DNA of 20,491 nt from Deltaproteobacteria bacterium UBA2385 (GTDB taxonomy: Bacteria; Myxococcota_A; UBA796; UBA2385), in assembly GCA_002343455.1 (NCBI GenBank), contig DDSR01000341.1, positions 1-20,491 of the forward strand. Direction: 5' to 3'. The notes beneath the pieces are model-generated. The model was not told the DNA's origin. It was given only the letters and a program-made list of their open reading frames with translations, and searched no databases. Position numbers and translations under genes: made by a program. Positions 7,647 to 13,633 of this stretch are shown in pieces. Numbering within the stretch: the stretch's first letter is position 1; each line of letters opens with the position of its first letter.

Positions 7647-8752
7647 TGCTCGCCCGGCGCGCAGTCGGGCGGGTAGCTCAGCTCGACCATCAGGCCCTGG
7701 AAGTCTGACCTGGCCATCCGACAGCGGCCCCGGGCGTCCAGGACCGTCGTCGGGGCGTCGGGGATCCAGGGCGCGTCCGGGTCGAGCGGATCGTCGTAGT
7801 CGACGTGGTCGTCGTGCAGCGCCAGCACGCGGATCTTGTGGGGGAGGCGCCGCAGCGGGTGGCCTGCGGCTGGGGCGCTGGGAGGGGCGCGGGGAGGGGC
7901 GCTGGAAGGATCGGGGGAGGCCAGGGTGACGAAGGCCGCCTGGCCGCTGGCGAGGGCGCGCGCGATGATGCCGAGCCCGTCCCGCGCGAGGTCCAGCGTG
8001 CTGCCGGCGGGCAGGTTCAAGGCGCGGGCGAGGACGGCGTTCTGGTCGGTGAGCACGCTCCAGGGCCGGCCGCTGATGCCCTCGAGCAGGCGGTCGAAGG
8101 CGGCCAGGCCGACGCCGGTGCTGGTGGCCTCGCCCTGGCCGGACTCGGGGAGCTGCAGGTCCAGCCCGTCGTGGTAGTCCAGCTCGGGGTAGGCCAGCTC
8201 CATGGCAGCCGCCTGGAAGAGCCGGCTGATCGGCGTGCGGCGGGCCTCCTCGGGCTGCCAGACCAGCCGCGCGGCGTCGCGGACGAGGGCCTCGCCGTTG
8301 CGCAGCCCCACGCCTCCGGAGGGTGAGCACAGCCCGGCCAGGAGGCGGGCGTACTCGGCCGGGTAGCGCTCGGCGACCCAGGACTCGATGCAGGTCACCG
8401 AGCAGGTCCCCTTGTGGCCCTGGTTGATGCGGCCCGGCTCGGCGATGTTCAGGATCAGCTCGCCGAGCAGGCGGCGGCGCCCGACCGACTCCAGGAGGCC
8501 TCGGGCGACCGGGCCTCGGGCCAGGTGCAGCAGGCCCTGGACGAGGCTGGACCCGAACCCGTCTACCTCGTCGAGGCGAAGCCCGGCCTCCAGGCGGTCC
8601 AGGCCCTCGAGGGCGGCGCGGGTCCAGGCCTCGGGCGGCTCGCCGAAGGCCATCGGGTAGAGGTCCTCGGGCCCGCCGTGCAGGAGGGCGCGGAGGGCCG
8701 TGGCGCCGGCTCGGGCGCGGGGAGAGGCCTCGGAGGGCGCCGGGCTGGTCAT
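7598..8752 (-). CDS. Unknown protein with papain/C39-like Cys-His-Asp layout, coupled to lpxC
   Basis: I do not recognise a named family for this 384-residue protein. Visible features are a helical N-terminal part, a block INQGHKGTCSVTCIESWVAE with Cys117 and Cys121, a NPAEYA-like PAEYARLLAG segment, an SVLTDQNAVLARALNL segment, and LPHKIRVLALHDDHVDYDDP with His305 and Asp320/321. A nucleophile-like Cys in a G-T-C-S-V-T turn, then a late His on a beta strand, then Asp followed by Pro is the order in papain-like and C39-like proteases, so a cysteine-protease or related fold is inferred. A Pro/Ala-rich insertion (280-297) lies between. No signal peptide is apparent. Its ATG overlaps the lpxC TGA by 4 nt (ATGA). 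Its last 49 nt overlap the end of the convergent sulfatase gene. Confidence 0.8.
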   Translation of the reverse strand: MTSPAPSEASPRARAGATALRALLHGGPEDLYPMAFGEPPEAWTRAALEGLDRLEAGLRLDEVDGFGSSLVQGLLHLARGPVARGLLESVGRRRLLGELILNIAEPGRINQGHKGTCSVTCIESWVAERYPAEYARLLAGLCSPSGGVGLRNGEALVRDAARLVWQPEEARRTPISRLFQAAAMELAYPELDYHDGLDLQLPESGQGEATSTGVGLAAFDRLLEGISGRPWSVLTDQNAVLARALNLPAGSTLDLARDGLGIIARALASGQAAFVTLASPDPSSAPPRAPPSAPAAGHPLRRLPHKIRVLALHDDHVDYDDPLDPDAPWIPDAPTTVLDARGRCRMARSDFQGLMVELSYPPDCAPGEHHSGSGISSSAATISS

Positions 8753-9618
8753 CGGGCCGCAGCGGGGGTGGCCTCGGCCTCGACCACCCAGGCCTGGGGC
8801 TGGCTCATCAGGCGGGCCACCAGGGCGACGGTCAGCGCGTGCCCGGGGCGCTCGGCCTCCATCCGGGCGCGGACCGGCATGCCCACCAGGGCGAGGTCCC
8901 CGACCATGTCGAGCAGCTTGTGGCGGACCAGCTCGTCGGGGGCCCGCAAGCCGCCGGGATTGAGGGGCCCGTCGGCGCCGAAGACGACGGCGTTGTGCAG
9001 GCCGCCGCCCTGGGCGAGACCCATGCTGCGCATCTGGTCGACCTCGGCCATGAAGCCGAAGGTGCGGGCCCAGGCGAGCTCGCGGGAGAAGGCCCCGGGC
9101 TCGAGCCGGACGGTCAGCTCCTGCCGGCCGACGCTGCGGTGCGCGAAGTCGATCTGGGCGGAGAGCTCCAGCTCTTCGCTGGGGAGCAGGCGGGCCACCC
9201 GGTCCCCCTGGCGGACCTCGACCGGCGAGCGCAGGACCAGGGTCCGCCGGGCCGCGGAGAGCTCCACCAGCCCGGCATCCTCGATGGCTTCCACCCAGCC
9301 GGCGGCGCTGCCGTCCAAGGCGGGGACCTCGGGGCTGTCGACCTCGATCTCGGCGTTGTCCAGGCCCACGCCGAGCAGGGCCGCCAGCAGGTGCTCGACC
9401 GTGGCGACGCTCCACTGGCCGTTGCCGATCGTCGTGGCCAGCGTGGTCTGCACCACGTGCGAGACGTGGGCCGGCACGCGCCCGGGGAGGCGGGAGTGCC
9501 GGAAGACGATCCCCGTGTCGGGCGCTGCGGGGTGCAGCCGGGTGGTGGACTCTCCGCCGTGGTGCAGGCTCTGGCCGCGCAGAGAGACAACGCGGCCCAG
9601 GGTGGTTTGGGGAGGCAT
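8749..9618 (-). CDS. lpxC: UDP-3-O-acyl-N-acetylglucosamine deacetylase
   Basis: LpxC is the zinc deacetylase that catalyses the committed step of lipid A synthesis in the cytoplasm. This 289-residue copy is slightly shorter than the E. coli protein. It keeps the expected motifs: TVEHLLAAL with Glu75 and His76, ARTFGF at 184-189, GGGLHNAVVFG (usually GGSLDNAVV), HKLLDMVGDL with His233, Asp237 and Asp241, and the late GH with His260. By comparison with known LpxC, His76, His233 and Asp237 bind zinc, and Glu75 and His260 are catalytic. The ATG has GGAG upstream, abutting a hairpin. The setting is unusual: it follows multihaem cytochrome and DUF192 genes instead of cell-division or fabZ-lpxA genes, and it overlaps the next gene by ATGA. 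The protein appears intact. Confidence 0.96.
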   Translation of the reverse strand: MPPQTTLGRVVSLRGQSLHHGGESTTRLHPAAPDTGIVFRHSRLPGRVPAHVSHVVQTTLATTIGNGQWSVATVEHLLAALLGVGLDNAEIEVDSPEVPALDGSAAGWVEAIEDAGLVELSAARRTLVLRSPVEVRQGDRVARLLPSEELELSAQIDFAHRSVGRQELTVRLEPGAFSRELAWARTFGFMAEVDQMRSMGLAQGGGLHNAVVFGADGPLNPGGLRAPDELVRHKLLDMVGDLALVGMPVRARMEAERPGHALTVALVARLMSQPQAWVVEAEATPAAAR

Positions 9619-9625
9619 CCGGCTC

Positions 9626-9646
9626 CGGGTCCCCGGCGTGGACCCG
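9626..9646 (-). promoter_or_regulatory. Hairpin abutting the lpxC ribosome binding site
   Basis: Perfect 7-bp arms CGGGTCC and GGACCCG enclose a 7-nt loop in the 58-nt gap before lpxC. In the mRNA the 3' arm ends inside the GGAG ribosome binding site, leaving only four bases before the ATG after GGAG. No run of U follows, so it does not look like an intrinsic terminator. It could modulate lpxC translation or mRNA processing; this is inference from position. Confidence 0.4.
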
Positions 9647-9676
9647 AGGAATCGGTCGCAGGATATCCGTGCCCGA

Positions 9677-10186
9677 CTACTCCCGCGACGCCTGCGGCAG
9701 ACCTTGGATCCGGTCGCCGGTCGAGACGCCCTGCTGCGTGAACCAGCCCGAGCTCATCTCGACGGCGTACATCGCTGGCTTCTGGGAGGGGGTGGTGCGC
9801 TCGTCGTAGGGCAGCATCTCGGCGATGTGGACGATCTGGCCCTGGGCGTCGACGAAGGCGATCGCCAGCGGGATCCGCGTGTTCTTCATCCAGAAGCCGC
9901 GCTCGCGCTCGTCGGGGTAGACGAAGACCATCCCGTGGTCGGGGGACAGCCCGTCCCGATACATCAGCCCGCGAGCCCGCTCGGCCTCGGTGTCGGCGAC
10001 CTCGACCTGGAAGACCCGGTGCCCGATGGAGAGGGGGATGGTCGGGCCCTGGGGCGAGGTGGCGCCGAGCGCCGGGTCGGTGAGGGGGGCGCTCGGCGAT
10101 GGCGGGGCCGGAGCGGGAGCTGGAGCCGGAGCCGGAGCCGAGGCGCAGGCGAACAGGACGAGGAGGAGGAGGCTCACGCCGCGCAA
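9677..10186 (-). CDS. DUF192 family lipoprotein
   Basis: This protein of about 169 residues has a DUF192 domain: AERARGLMYRDGLSPDHGMV, then FVYPDERERGFWMKNTRIPL, IAFVDAQGQIVHIAEM, and a final VSTGDRIQGLP. The family occurs as small exported proteins of unknown biochemical role. A short signal peptide ends L-F-A-C, a lipobox, followed by an Ala-Pro repeat linker, so it should be membrane-tethered with the domain held off the surface. The start is uncertain: a TTG at 10186 gives MRGVSLLLLVLFAC with a positive n-region, while a GTG at 10177 gives the shorter MSLLLLVLFAC; neither has a strong ribosome binding site. A longer open frame upstream overlaps the cytochrome gene and is rejected. It starts about 10 nt after that gene's stop. 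Confidence 0.88.
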   Translation of the reverse strand: MRGVSLLLLVLFACASAPAPAPAPAPAPPSPSAPLTDPALGATSPQGPTIPLSIGHRVFQVEVADTEAERARGLMYRDGLSPDHGMVFVYPDERERGFWMKNTRIPLAIAFVDAQGQIVHIAEMLPYDERTTPSQKPAMYAVEMSSGWFTQQGVSTGDRIQGLPQASRE

Positions 10187-10196
10187 GCTAACCGGC

Positions 10197-11426
10197 TCAG
10201 TCCCAGGACTCGTTGGTGTGCCCTTCGCCGTGGCAGGTGCCCGTGCAGAGGCCGGCCGAGGTTCGCGAGACGCCGTAGCCGCTGAAGGCGATGTCCGGGC
10301 TGCCGTTGACGTGCAGCGCGGGGGTCGCGATGCTGGTCCCATTGGTCGTCGTGTCGTTGTGGCACTCCTGGCAGGTCAGGCCCTCGCGCAGGTGGTCCTC
10401 GTGCGCGCCGGACATCCGATCCCAGGCGTCGCGGCCCGAGGTCTGGTCGGGGTGGCAGCTGTCGCAGGAGAGCGGCGCGTCCGCCACGGTGACGCTGCCG
10501 TTGTTGCCCTGGCCGTTGCCATGACAGTACAGGTTGCTGCACGAGAGCGCCGCCGAGGTCCAGCTGGCGACGGGCGAGAGGCCCGCGCCGAACGTCAGCT
10601 CTGCCTGGCCGGGGGTGCTGTCGAAGAGGTGGCCCGCGCTGAGCACGTCGGTCGGCGTGGTGTGGCACTGGCTACATTCGAAGGCGGCGTGTGTGTTCTC
10701 TTCGACGTGGCGGGTGTGGGCCCCGAAGGCCGTGTCCGTCGTCTCGTCGAGGATGGACTCCGGAGGGGCGCCGGTGCTGTTGTCGACGCCGCCATGGCAG
10801 AAGGTGCAGTCGGTGCGCCACCCTGCGGGGTGACAGGAGTCGCAGGAGAGGCCCGCCCCACCGCTCAGGTCGGCGCCGTGGCAGTCGGTGCAGGTCTGCT
10901 CGTGCAGCTTGGCCTCCAGCCCGTGGACCGCCGGATCCTCGAAGCCGTCGGGGTGGTAGCTCCCGGTCGTGCCGGTGTCCGGGTCGGTGCACTCGTCGCT
11001 GGCCCCCTCGGCGATCCAGGTGGCGATCGCCTCGACCCGATCGGCGGACAGGCCGGAGGGCGGCGGCATCGCGCCTCCCTGGTCGGCGGCCTGGGTGCCC
11101 GACACCTTGGCCAGCAGGAAGCTGCTGTCGGTGTCCCCGGCGACGACCAGGGTCTGGCCGGCGTAGGTCGGGCTGGGGGCGCCGACCAGCGCGGCGTGGG
11201 GGTCGGTCTCCAGGTCGAGGCCGCCCGAGGGGTAGGCGGCTCCGTGGCAGGCGAGGCAGTCGGACTGGATGATCTGCTGGACGGCACACCAGGCCTGGTC
11301 CGGCAGGGTGCTGCCCCCGTCCGCGCCGCCGCCGTCTCCACCGCCGCCCTTGTGTCCATTGCTGAACTGGGTGTCGTCGCAGGCGAACAGGGCCAGGCTG
11401 AGGGAGACGATCAGGTTCGGGCGCAC
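10197..11426 (-). CDS. Nine-haem c-type cytochrome lipoprotein with CX4CH and CX3CH motifs
   Basis: This 409-residue exported cytochrome has a signal peptide ending L-F-A-C (Cys16), so it should be a lipoprotein. Nine haem-binding motifs are visible: CLACH (57), CTDCH, CDSCH, CTFCH, CSQCH, the long CSNLYCH (296-302, CX4CH), CDSCH, CQECH, and a final CTGTCH (CX3CH). The CX4CH followed by CXXCH matches the Geobacter CxxxxCH/CXXCH domain pattern. The first motif belongs to a separate N-terminal domain (about 50-145) resembling single-haem cytochromes of planctomycetes, with a G-G-L-D-L block, MPPP around 120, and a W-I-A-E-G-A end. The role is probably electron transfer at the outer membrane or surface. 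The GTG start has GGAG five bases upstream. It is the second of two tandem paralogues. Confidence 0.93.
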   Translation of the reverse strand: MRPNLIVSLSLALFACDDTQFSNGHKGGGGDGGGADGGSTLPDQAWCAVQQIIQSDCLACHGAAYPSGGLDLETDPHAALVGAPSPTYAGQTLVVAGDTDSSFLLAKVSGTQAADQGGAMPPPSGLSADRVEAIATWIAEGASDECTDPDTGTTGSYHPDGFEDPAVHGLEAKLHEQTCTDCHGADLSGGAGLSCDSCHPAGWRTDCTFCHGGVDNSTGAPPESILDETTDTAFGAHTRHVEENTHAAFECSQCHTTPTDVLSAGHLFDSTPGQAELTFGAGLSPVASWTSAALSCSNLYCHGNGQGNNGSVTVADAPLSCDSCHPDQTSGRDAWDRMSGAHEDHLREGLTCQECHNDTTTNGTSIATPALHVNGSPDIAFSGYGVSRTSAGLCTGTCHGEGHTNESWD

Positions 11427-11476
11427 GGGAGCTCCAGGCGAGCGGATCTATTTCGCCGCCCCATGCCGGCGCTCGC

Positions 11477-12370
11477 TCAATGGTCCCAGGGCCGGTTGGA
11501 ATGCTCCGTCCCATGGCAGGTGCCGGTGCAGCTGCGGTTGCCGTTCCACCTCATGTCGCTGGTGGAGAAGGCGAGGTCCTTGCTCCCGTTGACGTGCAGG
11601 GTCGGGCTGAGGATGCTGAGGCCGTCGGCGGTGGTCTCGCCGTGACAGTCCTCGCAGCTGGCCTCGCGCCCGAGGTGGGCCACGTGTCGGCCGGTCATCA
11701 GATCCCAGGCGGTCTGTCCCGAGCTGAGGTCGGGGTGGCAGCTGGCGCAGGAGAGGGGGGCCTGGGCCACCTCCACCGCGCCGTTGTCGCCCTGGCCGTC
11801 GCCGTGGCAGTAGAGGTTGCTGCAGCTCAGCGCCTCGGCCGACCAGCTGGCGGTGGGGGAGAGCCCGGCCTGGAAGTCCACCTCGGCCTGGCCGGGGCTG
11901 CTGTCGAAGAGGTGGCCCTCGCTCAGCGCGTCGGCAGGGCTGCGGTGACACTGCTCGCAGCCGTAGGCGCTGTGGGTGTTCTCCTGGACGTGGCGGGCGT
12001 GGACCCCGAAGGAGCTGTCCTCGGGCTCGCCGCGGATCGAGACGGGCGGCGCGCCGCTGCCCTCCTCGGCGCTGCCGTGGCAGAAGGTGCAGTCGGTGCG
12101 CCAGCCGGTGGGGTGGCAGCTGTCGCAGGAGAGGGCCGTGCCGCCGCCGAGGTCGGCGCCGTGGCAGTCGGTGCAGCTCTGCTCGTGCAGCTTGGCCTCC
12201 AGGCCGTGGACCAGCGGGTCGGCGAAGCCGGCGGGGTGGTGGCCCGCCGGGTCGGCCTCGGGATCGGTCGCCACCCCGCGGTGGCCGTTGCTCCACTCGG
12301 TGTCGTCGCAGGCGAGCAACGCGGGGCAGAGGAGGGCGAAGAAGACGATGGCGAGGCGCTGCGAACCCAC
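11477..12370 (-). CDS. Eight-haem c-type cytochrome lipoprotein, paralogue of the next gene
   Basis: This 297-residue protein has a signal peptide ending L-L-A-C (Cys21) and then CDDTEWSNGH, nearly the same junction as its paralogue. Eight haem motifs are visible: CTDCH (66), CDSCH, CTFCH, CEQCH, CSNLYCH (183-189, CX4CH), CASCH, CEDCH and a final CTGTCH (CX3CH). It aligns along its whole mature length with the downstream cytochrome but lacks that protein's extra N-terminal single-haem domain, so a tandem duplication followed by domain gain or loss is likely. The predicted site is the outer membrane or periplasm, anchored by lipid. The GTG start is supported by GGAG five bases upstream. It is the first gene of the leftward operon and is divergent from the RDD gene with only 38 bp between them. 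Confidence 0.93.
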   Translation of the reverse strand: MGSQRLAIVFFALLCPALLACDDTEWSNGHRGVATDPEADPAGHHPAGFADPLVHGLEAKLHEQSCTDCHGADLGGGTALSCDSCHPTGWRTDCTFCHGSAEEGSGAPPVSIRGEPEDSSFGVHARHVQENTHSAYGCEQCHRSPADALSEGHLFDSSPGQAEVDFQAGLSPTASWSAEALSCSNLYCHGDGQGDNGAVEVAQAPLSCASCHPDLSSGQTAWDLMTGRHVAHLGREASCEDCHGETTADGLSILSPTLHVNGSKDLAFSTSDMRWNGNRSCTGTCHGTEHSNRPWDH

Positions 12371-12384
12371 GGACGCTCCAGGGA

Positions 12385-12406
12385 AGCCGACATGCTAACG
12401 TCGGCT
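12385..12406. promoter_or_regulatory. Inverted repeat and overlapping opposite -10-like elements
   Basis: The 38-bp gap between divergent start codons contains 7-bp inverted arms AGCCGAC (12385-12391) and GTCGGCT (12400-12406) around ATGCTAAC. On the plus strand TAACGT (12396-12401) fits a TAnnnT -10 box, placing transcription start at about 12408, next to the RDD ATG at 12409. On the minus strand TAGCAT (12397..12392) also fits, giving a short leader with GGAG for the cytochrome gene. No clear -35 is seen. The arrangement suggests a shared bidirectional promoter and possibly an operator. Confidence 0.4.
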
Positions 12407-12408
12407 CC

Positions 12409-12930
12409 ATGGAAGGAAATCCGTATCGAGCCCCCGAGACGCCCCTGGATGGAGAGACCCTCTCGGGGGCCGACGACGGCGAGCTCGTCGCCCCCACCCT
12501 GGGCCGGCGCTGGCTGGCCTCCTTCATCGACAACATCATCATCGGGATCCCGATGGTGGTCCTCCTGGTCGCCGCCACCGCCCTGGCGGCCGAGCTGGAG
12601 GGCTCCGAGGACCTGGTCGGGATGATCGTCGGGCTGGGCTCGCAGGTCGGCATCGTCGCCGCGCAGGTCCTCTACGGGGCCCTCTTCGAGTCCTCCGGCT
12701 GGCATGCCACGCCCGGCAAGAAGCTGATGGGGCTGGTGGTGGTCGACGAGCAGGGCGGCTGGATCTCGGCACAGCGCTCCTTGGGCCGCTCGGCCTCCAA
12801 GTGCCTGGGGCTCTTCTTCTGCGGGCTGCTGGCCGCCTCGGTCCTCTTCGACACGCCGCGCCAGCGGGGCGTCTGGGACCGCATGGCCGGCACCCGGGTG
12901 ATCGTGCGGCCCTTCCGCGGCGAAGGCTGA
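12409..12930 (+). CDS. RDD family membrane protein (first of two)
   Basis: This 173-residue protein has an RDD domain, a small membrane domain of largely unknown role, in some bacteria linked to transport. The N-terminal NPYRAPE segment is cytoplasmic-looking. RRWLASFIDN (33-42) has the Arg and Asp of the family, followed by a hydrophobic segment to about 65. A second segment follows (about 70-95), then ATPGKKLMGLVVVD, the RSLGRSASK block, a third hydrophobic segment (LGLFFCGLLAASVLF), and WDRMAGTRVIV at the end. No ribosome binding site is visible before the ATG, and the -10-like element lies 7-8 bases away, so the mRNA may be leaderless. It heads the rightward MoxR operon, 6 nt before the next RDD gene. 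Confidence 0.9.
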   Translation: MEGNPYRAPETPLDGETLSGADDGELVAPTLGRRWLASFIDNIIIGIPMVVLLVAATALAAELEGSEDLVGMIVGLGSQVGIVAAQVLYGALFESSGWHATPGKKLMGLVVVDEQGGWISAQRSLGRSASKCLGLFFCGLLAASVLFDTPRQRGVWDRMAGTRVIVRPFRGEG

Positions 12931-12936
12931 GGCGGG

Positions 12937-13623
12937 ATGCGGCTGGACACGGTCCGCCAGATCGAGACGCCCGAGGGCGTGGTGCTGGAGCTGCGCGTGG
13001 CCGGGCCCTGGACCCGCGGGCTGGCCCTGGCGATCGACCAGGTCGTCCGGAGCATGGTGCTGAGCGTCGCGGCGGGGCCGCTGGCCTTCCTGGGCGAGGC
13101 CGGGATGGGCATGCTGCTGCTGCTGGCCTTCCTGATGGAGTGGCTCTACCCGGTCGTCTTCGAGCTACGCTTCGGCGGCGCCACCCCCGGCAAGACCGCC
13201 ATGGGCCTGGCGGTGGTGATGGCCGACGGCACCCCGGTCACCCCGGCCGCGTCGCTGCTGCGCAACCTGCTGCGCTTCGCGGATCTGCTGCCGATGGGCT
13301 TCCTGTTGGGCCTGCTGACCATGTCCTTCGACCGCTCCTTCCGGCGCCTGGGAGACCTTGCCGCGGGGACGGTCGTCGTCCACCGCGAGCGCCTGCGTCC
13401 GGTCGGGGCCCTGCCCGAGGCCCGGCCCCTGGCCGTCCCGGCCGCCCTGCTGCCCGAGGAGCAGCGGGCCATCATCGCCTTCGCCACCCGCACCTCGACC
13501 TGGTCGCCCGAGCGCGCGCAGGAGCTGGCCTCGACGGTGCCGACCCTGGCGGGCAGCCCTCCGGGCGAGGCTGTCCGTCGGCTGCACGGCATGGCTCGCT
13601 GGCTGCAAGGTGATCGCGGATGA
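12937..13623 (+). CDS. RDD family membrane protein (second of two)
   Basis: This 228-residue protein has an RDD domain: GPWTRGLALAIDQ (about 23-35) with the Arg/Asp pair, two hydrophobic segments, FGGATPGKTAMGLAVVMADG, a segment FADLLPMGFLLGLLTMSF, and RRLGDLAAGTVVV. It differs from the first RDD protein by a soluble C-terminal extension of about 75 residues with no recognised motif, ending at a helical RRLHGMARWLQ. RDD proteins next to SpoIIM-like, MoxR and DUF58 genes are a known association, suggesting a membrane part of that system. The ATG follows GAGGCGGG and lies 6 nt after the previous stop, so co-translation is likely. Confidence 0.9.
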   Translation: MRLDTVRQIETPEGVVLELRVAGPWTRGLALAIDQVVRSMVLSVAAGPLAFLGEAGMGMLLLLAFLMEWLYPVVFELRFGGATPGKTAMGLAVVMADGTPVTPAASLLRNLLRFADLLPMGFLLGLLTMSFDRSFRRLGDLAAGTVVVHRERLRPVGALPEARPLAVPAALLPEEQRAIIAFATRTSTWSPERAQELASTVPTLAGSPPGEAVRRLHGMARWLQGDRG

Positions 13624-13633
13624 GGGCGGGCGG

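Noticed and set aside
7651..7671. A hairpin CGCCCG/CGGGCG just after the sulfatase stop as an intrinsic terminator
   Set aside because: It has a 6-bp stem with a 9-nt loop but no following T-run, lies within the coding sequence of the convergent gene, and such hairpins arise easily at this GC content.
5121..8330. A 1069-residue minus-strand reading frame
   Set aside because: It lies antisense to the PP2C and sulfatase genes and out of frame with the lpxC-linked gene. The product is Arg/Pro/Gln-rich without any domain, and the three opposing or overlapping genes have clear motifs.
8414..10285. A 623-residue plus-strand reading frame and a 300-residue one at 8839-9741
   Set aside because: Both are antisense to lpxC, DUF192 and the linked gene, which carry recognisable motifs. 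Their composition is that of shadow frames.
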